DNA of 28,086 nucleotides from CAZTDD01 sp964612675 (GCA_964612675.1 CAZTDD010000095.1:1-28086); one strand, 5' to 3'; positions 6,926 to 16,539 are shown, numbered from the stretch's first letter. Numbers and translations are program-made. Notes: a model not told the origin generated them from the letters alone.

Positions 6926-9900
6926 ATGCTTGATTCGATCATCCGTTTTTGTCTGGAAAACAAGCTGGTTGTCACGCTCCTTGTTCTTTTTGTCGTGGCC
7001 TGGGGGATCCTTGTCGCTCCCTTCGACTGGGAGCTTTCCGGACTGCCTCGCGACCCGGTACCGGTCGATGCGATTCCCGACATTGCTGAAAACCAACAAA
7101 TCGTCTTCACCGAGTGGATGGGCCGGTCGCCACAGGACATGGAAGATCAGGTCACATATCCACTAACCGTTTCGCTCCTTGGAATTCCCGGAGTAAAGAC
7201 AATCCGGAGTTATTCGTTTTTTGGATTCTCGTCGATTTACATTATTTTCCATGAAGATATCGATTTTTATTGGTCGCGGTCGCGCGTTCTGGAGAAACTC
7301 AACAGCCTTCCCGCCGATACGCTGCCGGAAGGAGTCCAACCGGTGCTCGGTCCGGATGCAACGGCGCTGGGCCAGATTTTCTGGTATACGCTCGAAGGAT
7401 ATGACGAAGAAGGGAATCCGACCGGCGGGTGGGATCTCGATGAGCTGCGTTCGATCCAAGATTGGTATGTCCGCTATGGGCTCCTCTCAGCGGAAGGAGT
7501 AAGTGAGGTCGCGTCGGTCGGCGGTTTTGTTCGGGAATACCAGGTCGATGTCGACCCGGACGCGATGCGTGTATTTAACGTCACCCTCGACGAAGTATTT
7601 AACGCCGTTCGACAATCGAATATCGACGTGGGTGCACGCACGATTGAAATCAGTAACGCCGAATATGTAATTCGTGGGCTCGGTTTTCTCGAGAATCTCG
7701 ACGATATCCGGAAAAGTGTTATCAAAGTGAATGACAATGTTCCGGTAACCATTGAGCAGGTTGCCCATGTCGCCACCGGTCCCGCAATGCGGCGGGGCGT
7801 TCTCGATAAACAGGGCGCGGAGGCAGTCGGCGGTGTCGTTGTCGTTCGGTACGGTGAAAATCCTCTCGAAGTCATCAAAAACGTAAAAGACAAGATTGCC
7901 GAAATTTCTCCGGGGCTCCCACAAAAAACCCTCGCCGACGGCACAAAATCGCAGGTACGAATCGTCCCCTTTTACGACCGAACCGGTCTCATCTACGAAA
8001 CGCTGGGAACACTAAATACCGCGCTGATAGAAGAGATTCTTGTCACGATTATTGTCGTCATCGTTATGGTCATGCATCTACGCAGCTCGATCCTTATTTC
8101 AGGGCTGTTGCCGTTGGCGGTCTTGATGTGTTTTATTGCCATGAGATTGATCGGCGTGGATGCAAACATTGTCGCCCTGTCCGGCATCGCGATCGCCATC
8201 GGCACCATGGCGGACATGGGAATTGTTATTTGCGAGAACATTCTCCGACATCGAGAGCAAGCGGATAAAGACAGAAACAGTTTTGAGGTGATTTATGAGG
8301 CAAGCCGAGAAGTAGGAGGCGCTGTTCTCACCGCAGTGGCGACAACCGTGGTCAGTTTTCTGCCGGTGTTCGCTATGGAAGGAGCGGAGGGCAAACTATT
8401 CAAACCACTGGCCTACACAAAGACGTTCGCACTTATCGCCTCGATCATCGTAGCGATCACAATTATACCTCCGTTCGCCCATTTGCTGTTTGAATCCCGG
8501 ATACGAAAGAAAGCCACACTTCGCGTTGTTTATACCGCATTGATACTCATTGGATTGGTGTCGGCGTTCTATTTTTCTCTGTGGATTGCTCTGCTTCTGA
8601 TCTTGTTCGGTGCATACCATTTCATGTCCCGCTGGATTCCACAGCAACTACGCGGCTGGATACCGTACATCGTGAATGCGATTGCGGTCGCCGTAGTCGC
8701 CTATATTCTGACAAAACACTGGCTTCCCATCGGTCCGGAGAAAGGCATACTTCGAAATCTAATTTTTGTCGTTGGCCTTCTAGGCGGGCTTCTGTTGCTA
8801 ATTCATCTTTTCTATCGAGTCTACGAGCCCATTCTTCGTTGGTGCCTGGGACACAAAGCGTTGTTTCTAAGCTTGCCGTTGATTCTGGTCTTGTTCGGCG
8901 GGTCGATCTGGCTCGGATTCGATACAATTTTTGGATTTTTGCCCGAATTCCTTCAGCGCACGCCTCCTTACCGTAGCGCACAACACGCCCTGCCCGGTCT
9001 CGGGAAGGAATTCATGCCTCCTCTGGATGAAGGCTCCTTTCTGTATATGCCGACAACGATGCCGCACGCGTCGATCGCTGAATGTATCGATGTTCTTCAG
9101 AAGCTGGATATGGCGATCGGCGGAATTCCCGAGGTCGAGCAGGTCGTCGGGAAGATCGGACGGGTCGAGAGCCCGCTCGATCCTGCGCCCATCTCCATGG
9201 TGGAAACGATAATCAATTACAAATCCGAATACATCACGGATGAATCGGGCCATCGTTTACTTTTCAAATACGATCCAGGTGAAGAGGAATTCGTTCGCAG
9301 CGCCACAGGTGCGCTAATCTCCGATCCCGATGGCCGTCCCTATCGCCAATGGCGAGACAGCATTGAGAGCCCGGACGATATCTGGGATGAAATCACCAGG
9401 GCTGCACAGTTGCCGGGAACAACTTCCGCACCGAAACTCCAGCCGATCTCCGCACGACTTGTGATGCTTCAAAGCGGTATGCGCGCCCCGATGGGGGTTA
9501 AAATCAAGGGGCCCGATCTGAAAACCATCGAAAAGGTCGGCTTCCAAATAGAGGAACTATTGAAGGAAGTTCCCTCGGTAAAATCGGAGGCCGTGATCGC
9601 GGATAGAATTGTCGGTAAACCGTACCTGGAGATCGATATCGACAGGAACGCGATCGCGCGATACGGGATTCGTATTCAACAAATCCAGCACGTTATCGAG
9701 GTGGCTGTCGGCGGACGGAAAATCACGATGACTGTCGAAGGACGCGAGCGATATCCGGTTCGAGTCCGGTATATGCGCGAGCTGCGCGATACCATCGAGC
9801 GTCTGTCCGGGATCCTCGTCCCCGCGCCGACCGGAGCGCAGATCCCGTTACGGGAACTGGCGGAAATCCGATACGTGCGCGGACCGCAGGCGATCAAGAG

Positions 9901-10663
9901 TGAGGATACCTTCTTGATCGGCTACGTCCTGTTTGACAAGCGGGACGGGTTCGCGGAAGTCGATGTAGTCGAAGACGCACAGCGGTACCTCGAAGCCAAG
10001 ATGGAGGAAGGTGAGCTGGTTATTCCATCCGGGGTCAGCTATCGGTTCGCAGGCAGCTACGAAAATCAAGTGCGGGCGCAAAAGAAACTCCGCGTCGTTT
10101 TACCGCTCGCACTGTTTGTTATCTTCATGATCCTTTATTTTCAATTCCGTTCCGTACCGACGACGCTTATGGTGTTCTCCGGTATTTTGGTTGCGTGGGC
10201 GGGTGGATTTCAAATGATCTGGCTGTACGGTCAACCGTGGTTCCTGGATTTCAGCGTATTCGGTGTGAGTATGCGAGAGTTATTTCAGATTCAGCCGTTG
10301 AATTTGAGTGTGGCGGTATGGGTCGGTTTTCTTGCATTGTTTGGAATCGCCACGGATGACGGCGTGATCATGGCGACTTATCTGCGTCAGTCATTCGGCA
10401 GGAACAGGCCGACAAGCGTCCCAGAGATCCGTGAAGCGACCGTCGCTGCGTGTCTACGGCGGATACGCCCTTGTTTGATGACTGTGGCGACGACGATCCT
10501 CGCGTTGATCCCGATCTTGACGTCGACCGGTCGCGGATCGGACGTCATGGTTCCGATGGCGATCCCGTCCTTTGGGGGGATGACAGTTGCCCTCATCACG
10601 GTTTATGTCGTCCCCGTCCTCTACTGCGCAATTGAGGAATGGAAGTTACGCCGCGCGGAATGA
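6926..10663 (+). CDS. cusA: CusA/CzcA-family heavy-metal efflux RND permease
   Basis: Inner-membrane proton-driven pump, 1245 residues from ATG 6926 (an upstream in-frame TTG at 6899 overlaps the adaptor stop and has no clear ribosome site). The N-terminus MLDSIIRFCLENKLVV and the early FDWELSG...PVDAIPDIAENQQIV stretch are typical of the family. The TM4-like segment GIAIAIGTMADMGIVICENI carries the Asp of the proton relay, and GIATDDGVIMATYL near the end carries Asp where CusA has Glu. The periplasmic segment RLVMLQSGMRAPMG keeps the Met-rich loop of Cu/Ag pumps, favouring monovalent metals over Zn/Co. About 150 extra residues with several hydrophobic helices (about 530-680) make it longer than CusA (about 1047), as in other long family members. 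It ends 16 bp from convergent dnaJ. Confidence 0.93.
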   Translation: MLDSIIRFCLENKLVVTLLVLFVVAWGILVAPFDWELSGLPRDPVPVDAIPDIAENQQIVFTEWMGRSPQDMEDQVTYPLTVSLLGIPGVKTIRSYSFFGFSSIYIIFHEDIDFYWSRSRVLEKLNSLPADTLPEGVQPVLGPDATALGQIFWYTLEGYDEEGNPTGGWDLDELRSIQDWYVRYGLLSAEGVSEVASVGGFVREYQVDVDPDAMRVFNVTLDEVFNAVRQSNIDVGARTIEISNAEYVIRGLGFLENLDDIRKSVIKVNDNVPVTIEQVAHVATGPAMRRGVLDKQGAEAVGGVVVVRYGENPLEVIKNVKDKIAEISPGLPQKTLADGTKSQVRIVPFYDRTGLIYETLGTLNTALIEEILVTIIVVIVMVMHLRSSILISGLLPLAVLMCFIAMRLIGVDANIVALSGIAIAIGTMADMGIVICENILRHREQADKDRNSFEVIYEASREVGGAVLTAVATTVVSFLPVFAMEGAEGKLFKPLAYTKTFALIASIIVAITIIPPFAHLLFESRIRKKATLRVVYTALILIGLVSAFYFSLWIALLLILFGAYHFMSRWIPQQLRGWIPYIVNAIAVAVVAYILTKHWLPIGPEKGILRNLIFVVGLLGGLLLLIHLFYRVYEPILRWCLGHKALFLSLPLILVLFGGSIWLGFDTIFGFLPEFLQRTPPYRSAQHALPGLGKEFMPPLDEGSFLYMPTTMPHASIAECIDVLQKLDMAIGGIPEVEQVVGKIGRVESPLDPAPISMVETIINYKSEYITDESGHRLLFKYDPGEEEFVRSATGALISDPDGRPYRQWRDSIESPDDIWDEITRAAQLPGTTSAPKLQPISARLVMLQSGMRAPMGVKIKGPDLKTIEKVGFQIEELLKEVPSVKSEAVIADRIVGKPYLEIDIDRNAIARYGIRIQQIQHVIEVAVGGRKITMTVEGRERYPVRVRYMRELRDTIERLSGILVPAPTGAQIPLRELAEIRYVRGPQAIKSEDTFLIGYVLFDKRDGFAEVDVVEDAQRYLEAKMEEGELVIPSGVSYRFAGSYENQVRAQKKLRVVLPLALFVIFMILYFQFRSVPTTLMVFSGILVAWAGGFQMIWLYGQPWFLDFSVFGVSMRELFQIQPLNLSVAVWVGFLALFGIATDDGVIMATYLRQSFGRNRPTSVPEIREATVAACLRRIRPCLMTVATTILALIPILTSTGRGSDVMVPMAIPSFGGMTVALITVYVVPVLYCAIEEWKLRRAE

Positions 10664-10679
10664 GTACACTGAACCGTGT

Positions 10680-11834
10680 TCACTCGCCACCGAACACCTG
10701 TTTGACCTTATCGAAAAACGACTTGCTGTGAGGGTGGCATTCCTCGCCGCTCTCCTTGGCAAACTCTTCCAGGAGCTGACGTTGGCGCGGTGTCAGCTTG
10801 GTCGGGGTTTCGACTGCAACCCGAACCAGCTGATCTCCATGTCCATATCCCCGGAGGTTTGGCATACCCCGACCTTTCAGCCGGAAAATCTTCCCGCTTT
10901 GTGTACCGCCGGGGATTTTGACCTTTGCCCGACCATCCATCGTGGGGACGTTGATTTCCGTACCAAGTGCGGCCTGACTGATCGAGATAGGAACTTCACA
11001 AAGAAGATCGTCGCCATCGCGAGCAAACAACGGATGGGAAGTTACCGAAAGGAATATATACAGATCTCCCGGCGGTCCTCCGCCTACACCGGCTTCTCCT
11101 TCGCCTGGGAGTTTCAGTTTCAGGCCGGTATCAGTCCCGCGGGGTACCCGGATATTCGCTTTCTGCCGTTTCAGCACACGTCCGCTACCGTGACACGCCA
11201 CGCAGGGGTTCGAGATGACGGCACCCCGGCCGCCGCAGCGTGAACATGTCCTCGATATGCTGAAGAAACCTTGAGAAACGGTAACCTGGCCGGTTCCCCG
11301 GCACTGAGGACAATTCTCGGGCTGGGAGCCGGGCGCACAACCAGTGCTGTTGCAGGCTTCACAAGCCACCTGTTTCGGGATGTCTACTTCCTTTTCAACG
11401 CCGGTGAATGCTTCCTTGAGCGTAATCTGCAGATCGTACCGGAGATCGTCTCCACGGCGGGCTCGCGAGCGAGTGCGCCCTCCACGCATCCCGAATCCGC
11501 CGAACAATCCTTCAAATAAGTCACTGAAATCACCGAAGATATCGCTGAAGTCCGTAAACGCTTGTCCAGTAAATTCGAATCCGCCCGGTCCACCTGCACC
11601 TACGCCGGCATGACCGAATTGATCGTATATACGCTTCTTTTCTGCGTTAGCAAGGACCTCATACGCCTCTGTCGCTTCTTTGAAGCAGTCTTCGGCCTTT
11701 TTGTCCCCGGGATTGCGATCGGGGTGATATTTGAGTGCGAGTTTGCGGTATGCTTTTTTGATCTCGTCGACCGAAGCGGTTCGACTGACTCCAAGCACCT
11801 CGTAATAGTCACGTTTCTCTGCCATTGTGGCCAT
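10680..11834 (-). CDS. dnaJ: Chaperone DnaJ (Hsp40)
   Basis: Co-chaperone that delivers unfolded substrates to DnaK and stimulates its ATPase in the cytoplasm. Complete type I architecture in about 384 residues: J domain (residues 8-72) with HPD at 37-39; a Gly/Phe-rich linker (GFGMRGGRTRS); all four C-x-x-C-x-G-x-G zinc motifs (CEACNSTG, CPQCRGTG, CSRCGGRG, CVACHGSG); then the C-terminal substrate-binding domain. Three in-frame starts exist. AGAGGTGG is best spaced (about 8 bases) for ATG 11834; 11840 and 11825 are alternatives. It stands alone, without dnaK or grpE, and I see no CIRCE-like operator upstream. Confidence 0.96.
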   Translation of the reverse strand: MATMAEKRDYYEVLGVSRTASVDEIKKAYRKLALKYHPDRNPGDKKAEDCFKEATEAYEVLANAEKKRIYDQFGHAGVGAGGPGGFEFTGQAFTDFSDIFGDFSDLFEGLFGGFGMRGGRTRSRARRGDDLRYDLQITLKEAFTGVEKEVDIPKQVACEACNSTGCAPGSQPENCPQCRGTGQVTVSQGFFSISRTCSRCGGRGAVISNPCVACHGSGRVLKRQKANIRVPRGTDTGLKLKLPGEGEAGVGGGPPGDLYIFLSVTSHPLFARDGDDLLCEVPISISQAALGTEINVPTMDGRAKVKIPGGTQSGKIFRLKGRGMPNLRGYGHGDQLVRVAVETPTKLTPRQRQLLEEFAKESGEECHPHSKSFFDKVKQVFGGE

Positions 11835-11979
11835 ATCCATCCACCTCTGCGTGCCAGATCGACGCAGGCTCTTGGTCTCCCTCGACGGCTGAACACAGAA
11901 AATACCTCTTCAGCCGAAGCGTCGAGCGCTATGCGAATGCCGTTCCGGCGAGTCTGGGGTACCCTTCACCCATATATAC

Positions 11980-12003
11980 AAAAAGAACGTGAAGAACACG
12001 TTT
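11980..12003 (-). terminator. Rho-independent terminator of the GT-C-like gene
   Basis: On the minus strand, about 60 bases after the stop of the membrane protein gene, AACGTG-TTCTT-CACGTT forms a six-base-pair hairpin followed by CTTTTTG. The stem is short, so efficiency may be modest. It lies between this gene and dnaJ, which is read in the same direction. Confidence 0.5.
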
Positions 12004-12063
12004 CATCACAAAGGAAGCAAATAACGGACCGATTACCGGGATTTGGCAGATTCCAAACGTGCC

Positions 12064-14100
12064 TTAGTCCCGCGTCATCTCATCGATCCGATCGGGGGGA
12101 ACGATGAGGACGGAGCTGGGCTGGAATCCGATACCATTCACCGTCACGGTGGCGTCGGCCACGAGATTCTCGATTTGAAGCCGTTCAGCGATCACGGGTC
12201 TGCTCAGGTCCAATCGGCAGCTGCAGCCTTCGACGATTCCTTCGCCTTGTTCCTCCCATTCATGGACCATCGCAGTGCCTCGCAGCTGAGAAGTCGAATC
12301 GGCGGACAGGGTCTCTTGTCCGTATTCGAGCAGAACGGACTCAGTGTGGTCTCGCTGTTGCACGCTGAACCGTGCCACAGGTGTATTGAAAGGGATATCG
12401 CGCATCTCACGCACACGAGTGACGAGGTAAATTCCGCTGACAGCGTTGGTCGGACTAATCTGGAGGGTTTTCGTCTGCAAGGGACCGATCTCCAATTCGA
12501 GGCCCACGTTTTTGAAGTACCCGAAACGGTTGTAGGCGTAAGGGACCAAACGGTAATGGTTCGCCTCGCGCTTGATAGCTAGCAAAATCTCGTGATGGGA
12601 CCAGTTCGAGACACCGATCAACAGGTTCGCTGTAAGGATCACGATTCCCCACACCCAAATGCGGCGGGTGGGGTTCGCCAGAGGAAGATCCGCCGCCGGG
12701 TCGACCAGTTCACGAAAGAAACGCCGTGTAATCAATAGACTGGCCAATATCCCGACGACGAGAAAAACGACTAGAAGGATCTCAACCTCACCGCTCAATG
12801 AAGACGCCCCCAGAAAGATCCCCGGCAGCATCTCAGCGGTCTCAGGGATGGGAAGAAGATCGTTCCCGAGATCGCAATACATGGTCCACCCTGCAAACAG
12901 CACAGCTGCGCCGAGAACCGCGAAATGAGGAACTCTCGGCCACACCCGCAGCAAAACCGCCACACCACACACTGCAAACGGTAAACCGGCGATAGCGATC
13001 CGCGGCGCATGCTCAAAAGGAAACCATGGAGCCTGCATCGTGCCGCCTACCATGACGGCGGAGATCAGAGACAAAAACAACAAGGTTGCGAACGACTTCT
13101 CTTTTCGCATGTGAACAGCCAAGCCAACCAGCCCCAGGGCAAAGAGAGGATAGCGGACGAATAAGCCGGCGGGCCACGCGAAGAGATATTTGAGAAATCG
13201 GACGGGATCGAGTCCGAATTCCAACCGGTTCTCGGGAGCGGGCCAGGGCACACCGTGTTGAACGATCCATACAATGAACTGCGGCGTCATCCCGAAGATC
13301 AGGGCCAGGAAATACATCAGGCATTCCCAATACGCGTTGCCACCCGACGAACGTCCCCTCCGGATCATATCTACAGCCGGCCAGACACAAAGAACGAGAT
13401 TCAGGGGTCGAATCAAACAGAGTATCCCCGCCAATGTCCCCAGCATCAGCGCGTTCCGGATTCTCGGTTCACGACGATATTCAGTCCATTCGAAAAGAAA
13501 AAAAGATGCTCCGAAAAAGGAGAGCGAATCCGGCAGGGAACCGTCCAACAAACCGGTCATCAATAGCGGAGAAGCGAGACACGCCGTGATGACGAGGATG
13601 ACGGAGGGGCTACCCCGGCTGATTCGGCCGAGAACAACAACAAGCAAGGCACTTCCAAGCCCGAGGTAGAAAAAGGTACCGATATTGATGCCCAGGTAAT
13701 AGAATCGATTGTATCCGTCCGCCAGAATCGAACACCCCAGCTTCTTCAAAGCGAAAACCACCACGTGGGCCATGGAAAAGAAGGGTGCCCAGAAGAGACT
13801 CGGCCCCGTCGAAGTGGGACTGGAGGGCAGGCCGGTTTGACGATTGGGTTCTACTGTGACATCGCTCGGCCACCCCACATCGTGACGCTGGGCCTCATTG
13901 AGAATGTTCAAATCGCCGTCGAAGAAGATAGATCGCAGATACGCATAGGAGAGGTGGCCGTAGGGGGACATCGTGGGACCGATACAAGTCAATCCCAGAA
14001 TGCCCAAGACGACAAGCAAGGGCAATAGTCTGCGAGCATCGTCCGCACCCACGCTCGATGTGGCGATGTCGTTCTCTCGGCAGTTCTTCGAATCGTTCAT
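12064..14100 (-). CDS. Polytopic membrane protein, GT-C/ArnT-like architecture
   Basis: About 678 residues. After a polar N-terminus come roughly ten to twelve hydrophobic segments (about residues 25-505), then a soluble C-terminal domain of about 170 residues that is probably extracytoplasmic. An early loop contains FFDGDLNILNE, an acidic motif in the first large loop as in lipid-linked-sugar glycosyltransferases of the GT-C fold. The loop also has a Pro/Ser/Thr-rich part (GLPSSPTSTGPSLFWAP). No closer family could be named, so transfer of a sugar from a polyprenyl donor is inference. ATG 14100 is chosen over the TTG at 14109; GGTAGCG precedes it. The gene is divergent from the small membrane protein gene at 14292. 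Confidence 0.8.
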   Translation of the reverse strand: MNDSKNCRENDIATSSVGADDARRLLPLLVVLGILGLTCIGPTMSPYGHLSYAYLRSIFFDGDLNILNEAQRHDVGWPSDVTVEPNRQTGLPSSPTSTGPSLFWAPFFSMAHVVVFALKKLGCSILADGYNRFYYLGINIGTFFYLGLGSALLVVVLGRISRGSPSVILVITACLASPLLMTGLLDGSLPDSLSFFGASFFLFEWTEYRREPRIRNALMLGTLAGILCLIRPLNLVLCVWPAVDMIRRGRSSGGNAYWECLMYFLALIFGMTPQFIVWIVQHGVPWPAPENRLEFGLDPVRFLKYLFAWPAGLFVRYPLFALGLVGLAVHMRKEKSFATLLFLSLISAVMVGGTMQAPWFPFEHAPRIAIAGLPFAVCGVAVLLRVWPRVPHFAVLGAAVLFAGWTMYCDLGNDLLPIPETAEMLPGIFLGASSLSGEVEILLVVFLVVGILASLLITRRFFRELVDPAADLPLANPTRRIWVWGIVILTANLLIGVSNWSHHEILLAIKREANHYRLVPYAYNRFGYFKNVGLELEIGPLQTKTLQISPTNAVSGIYLVTRVREMRDIPFNTPVARFSVQQRDHTESVLLEYGQETLSADSTSQLRGTAMVHEWEEQGEGIVEGCSCRLDLSRPVIAERLQIENLVADATVTVNGIGFQPSSVLIVPPDRIDEMTRD

Positions 14101-14291
14101 CGCTACCAACTCGGATTGTCTATCATTCTGGCAGATCGTCCTGCATCGCCAAGGGCAACTGACGATACATCATTCCGGGCGGGTCGCGGTGACCGCTTTC
14201 ACGGACCCTAGTTCCAGGTTATGATTATAGGCGATTAGAAACTTCATTTCTGGATCTCATCTCCAGGAAACGGTATAGCAGTCGAGGTTAT

Positions 14292-14549
14292 ATGATTGAC
14301 ACAAACAGCCTTCTTGTGGAGACCCCTTTTGTCATGCGGGCTGTGGCCGGTGCAGCTTTTTGGGTCTTGAGTATCCTGATCTTGATTTTTCACCGTGCGG
14401 GAGCCCAAGTCGTTGGGGCCGTTTTTGTGTTGTGCGGCGGACTGGGCCTGGTGACCGGAGCGAACCCCCATCTTGCAATCCTGGTGACTGTTTTTGGGTT
14501 TATCACACACTCGATGGGCCGGTTGCTTTACCGAATGCGTCGTCGCTGA
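14292..14549 (+). CDS. Small membrane protein, unknown function
   Basis: 85 residues with about three hydrophobic segments (about 13-34, 37-53 and 58-74) and a basic tail (MGRLLYRMRRR). Short loops and positive C-terminal charge suggest a cytoplasmic C-terminus. GAGG lies about five bases before the ATG. No family recognised. It is followed by a candidate promoter for the next gene, so it is probably its own transcription unit. The composition looks like a real membrane protein, and no longer frame competes. Confidence 0.6.
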   Translation: MIDTNSLLVETPFVMRAVAGAAFWVLSILILIFHRAGAQVVGAVFVLCGGLGLVTGANPHLAILVTVFGFITHSMGRLLYRMRRR

Positions 14550-14555
14550 ATTAAC

Positions 14556-14583
14556 CTGACAAAACACACACAGTCTTTATACT
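14556..14583 (+). promoter_or_regulatory. Candidate promoter of the HEAT/TPR gene
   Basis: CTGACA (14556-14561), a 16-base spacer and TATACT (14578-14583): one mismatch in each box to the sigma-70 consensus, with the -10 about 57 bases before the ATG at 14641. Confidence 0.5.
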
Positions 14584-14640
14584 CCCCCATAGGTTTACTT
14601 TCGCCGTTCGATTGAACCGGCTGAACACAGAGTGAGCACC

Positions 14641-15531
14641 ATGCAACGGATATCTTCTGAAGCTGAGGCAGAAAAATCTCCCGGCCGGGTTCGATTGCTC
14701 TGGTTGACGCCATTAGCGCTCCTCCCGGTAATTGCCGTCATCGTGCTGTTTCTGTCGCTCCAGCCGATCTGGCGGGCGTATCAAGTGCAGGATTTTCTGA
14801 CTCAGCTCGATAACAGTGGACCGGAGGAGTGGGAACCCTTGATGGAATCGCTGGTCTCAGTCCACAAAGAGATCATCGGACCTCTCAGTAAGTGGATCGA
14901 TAGTCCCAGCGTTGAACGGAGAATCAAATCGGTCACGGTTCTCGCACGCCTCCCCTCGAACCGTGTGAATACCATTCTGCTACGGGCGCTGAAAGACGAC
15001 GATGTCCGCGTTTGGCGACGATGCGAATCCGCTCTCATCAATCGATGGCAGCGAACGGATAATCCGGTAACGAACTCGCTGTTCGAACACGGACTGCAAT
15101 TGCTGCGAAACAAAGAATGGGATGAAGCCCGGAAAATCTTCGATTTCTTTGTCCAACGAGAACCACCGTTTCCACCGGAACATGTTGCGGAGGCATACTG
15201 TCAGCGCGCGGAGGCATTCTATCAAGAGGACGCTATTCACGAGTGTCTCAGAGACTGCCAGGAGGCGTTACGGTTGAATCCCTCTCACTTCGGCGCACTT
15301 CTGGTCATGGGGATGTGTTACCACCGGGAAAAGAACATCCACCTTGCATACGATGCCTACAAACGCGCCCTGGAGATCCATCCACACCTCGATTCGGCTC
15401 GACAGATGGTTGAAATGATCGAGGATGCTCGGAAAAAAGCTGAGGAGATGTACAATTCCGCTCGCAAGGAAGACGCCGCAAAGGCTCGGAAGGATCTTCC
15501 CCTGCACCTGCGGCGCATTCCCGAACCGTAG
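14641..15531 (+). CDS. Membrane-anchored HEAT/TPR-repeat protein
   Basis: About 296 residues from ATG 14641 (a GTG three codons earlier is possible). One transmembrane segment near residues 22-42 anchors it. Residues about 50-135 look like HEAT-type helical repeats (SVERRIKSVTVLARLPSN, then ALKDDDVRVWRRCESALINRW). Residues about 145-255 are TPR-like, with the clearest unit CLRDCQEALRLNPSHFGALLVMGMCYH followed by AYDAYKRALEIHPHLDSAR, given here in parts only. The tail is a charged helix rich in Lys, Glu and Ala. These are protein-interaction scaffolds, and no partner can be named from the context. It is convergent with the next gene, 28 bp away. Confidence 0.8.
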   Translation: MQRISSEAEAEKSPGRVRLLWLTPLALLPVIAVIVLFLSLQPIWRAYQVQDFLTQLDNSGPEEWEPLMESLVSVHKEIIGPLSKWIDSPSVERRIKSVTVLARLPSNRVNTILLRALKDDDVRVWRRCESALINRWQRTDNPVTNSLFEHGLQLLRNKEWDEARKIFDFFVQREPPFPPEHVAEAYCQRAEAFYQEDAIHECLRDCQEALRLNPSHFGALLVMGMCYHREKNIHLAYDAYKRALEIHPHLDSARQMVEMIEDARKKAEEMYNSARKEDAAKARKDLPLHLRRIPEP

Positions 15532-15559
15532 CCTACATCGCCCGGGATAAACCTGATCG

Positions 15560-16045
15560 CTACTTTCGTCCGTATTTTGCCGCCGCGAATCCAGCCCCGC
15601 CGACCAACAGGCCCGCAAGAAGACCCAGAACCGCGAAGAACGCCCCGGAAAGAACATATCTCCACTGGAATACAACGTCGAATCCATAGGTCAGCGTATG
15701 ACTCAACAAAGCCAGGACAAATCCCACCAGCATCCCCAACAAAGCACATACAGCGTCCGCATTGATATCGCTCCAACCCCTTCGAAAGGAAATCGTCATT
15801 TTGTACGCGGCGAATACCAGAAGACCCAAGCCCCAAATCAACTGGTCTCGCTGCGGCACCGCAAACATCCCTTGTTCATTCAGCCAGTCTTCATGGCCTA
15901 AGAGGCTTCGGATACGGGGATGGTTTGTCTGTGCCAGGCGACCCAGGATCGATGCGGAGACAGACCAATACGAAACCACACACGCAATCACCAAGACAAT
16001 CGCGCCTTCAGACAACATACGTTTCCAAGAATTAGCTCGGGTCAT
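15560..16045 (-). CDS. Four-helix membrane protein, unknown function
   Basis: 161 residues with hydrophobic segments near 13-34, 68-82, 98-115 and 128-152, and a Gly-rich last helix (LLAGLLVGGAGFAAAKYG). The start codon overlaps the stop of the RimI-type gene (ATGA, 16042-16045), so translation is probably coupled. No family recognised. The second gene of a two-gene unit. Confidence 0.72.
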   Translation of the reverse strand: MTRANSWKRMLSEGAIVLVIACVVSYWSVSASILGRLAQTNHPRIRSLLGHEDWLNEQGMFAVPQRDQLIWGLGLLVFAAYKMTISFRRGWSDINADAVCALLGMLVGFVLALLSHTLTYGFDVVFQWRYVLSGAFFAVLGLLAGLLVGGAGFAAAKYGRK

Positions 16046-16539
16046 GATCGGTCAACATCGTCCGAATTCGTTGTCGAATTTAAATCCAAAGAAAACAACA
16101 ACGCACCTTCTGTCGGATTGGAGTAATACCGTGGACGCCGTCCTACCAAGGCAAATCCGAGGCCTTGGTAAAGCCGAATAGCACTCTCATTCGATTCCCT
16201 CACTTCAAGGTCCGCTCTGACAGCACCATACACTCGCCCCTTCTCGATAGAGTCCATAATCAATGAATGGGCGATCCCTTGCCGCCGATATTGCGGATCG
16301 GTCGCCAGGGTCAGGATATGTACCTCATCGGCGACCAGGGAATAGCAAATATATCCAAGTATCGCATCGTCCGGCGAAACCGCAACATGGAAGTAATTCG
16401 ATCCGTCGGATTCGACTGCCTCACGGATCAATTGCTTGGACCACGGAGACGTGAAGGAAATCTGCTCGATCTCATGGATTCGGTCCACGTCCGCAGCCTG
16501 CGCGTGACGCAGAGTATATGTCTTCTTCCCGACTTGCAT
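16042..16539 (-). CDS. rimI: RimI-like GNAT N-acetyltransferase (ribosomal protein S18 alanine type)
   Basis: Transfers an acetyl group from acetyl-CoA to a protein N-terminus; the RimI target is ribosomal protein S18. The GNAT fold is clear: N-terminal RHAQAADVDRIHEIEQISF, the TSPW segment typical of RimI, the acetyl-CoA loop ATDPQYRRQGIAHSLI, and the C-terminal EVRESNESAIRLYQGLGF with NxxAxxLYxxxGF-like spacing. I use ATG 16539 (165 residues); the frame is open to a TTG at 16581, but residues before TYTLRHA do not look like family sequence. GNAT proteins are hard to assign by eye, so the exact substrate is less certain. It is not beside the tsaB/tsaD genes with which rimI often clusters. 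Confidence 0.85.
   Translation of the reverse strand: MQVGKKTYTLRHAQAADVDRIHEIEQISFTSPWSKQLIREAVESDGSNYFHVAVSPDDAILGYICYSLVADEVHILTLATDPQYRRQGIAHSLIMDSIEKGRVYGAVRADLEVRESNESAIRLYQGLGFALVGRRPRYYSNPTEGALLFSLDLNSTTNSDDVDRS

Noticed and set aside
10587..11243. Plus-strand 218-codon frame
   Set aside because: It is antisense to dnaJ, whose four zinc motifs and HPD motif are intact.
11841..12063. CIRCE or other heat-shock operator upstream of dnaJ
   Set aside because: No TTAGCACTC-N9-GAGTGCTAA-like sequence is present. The only clear inverted repeat there has a U-run and fits a terminator.
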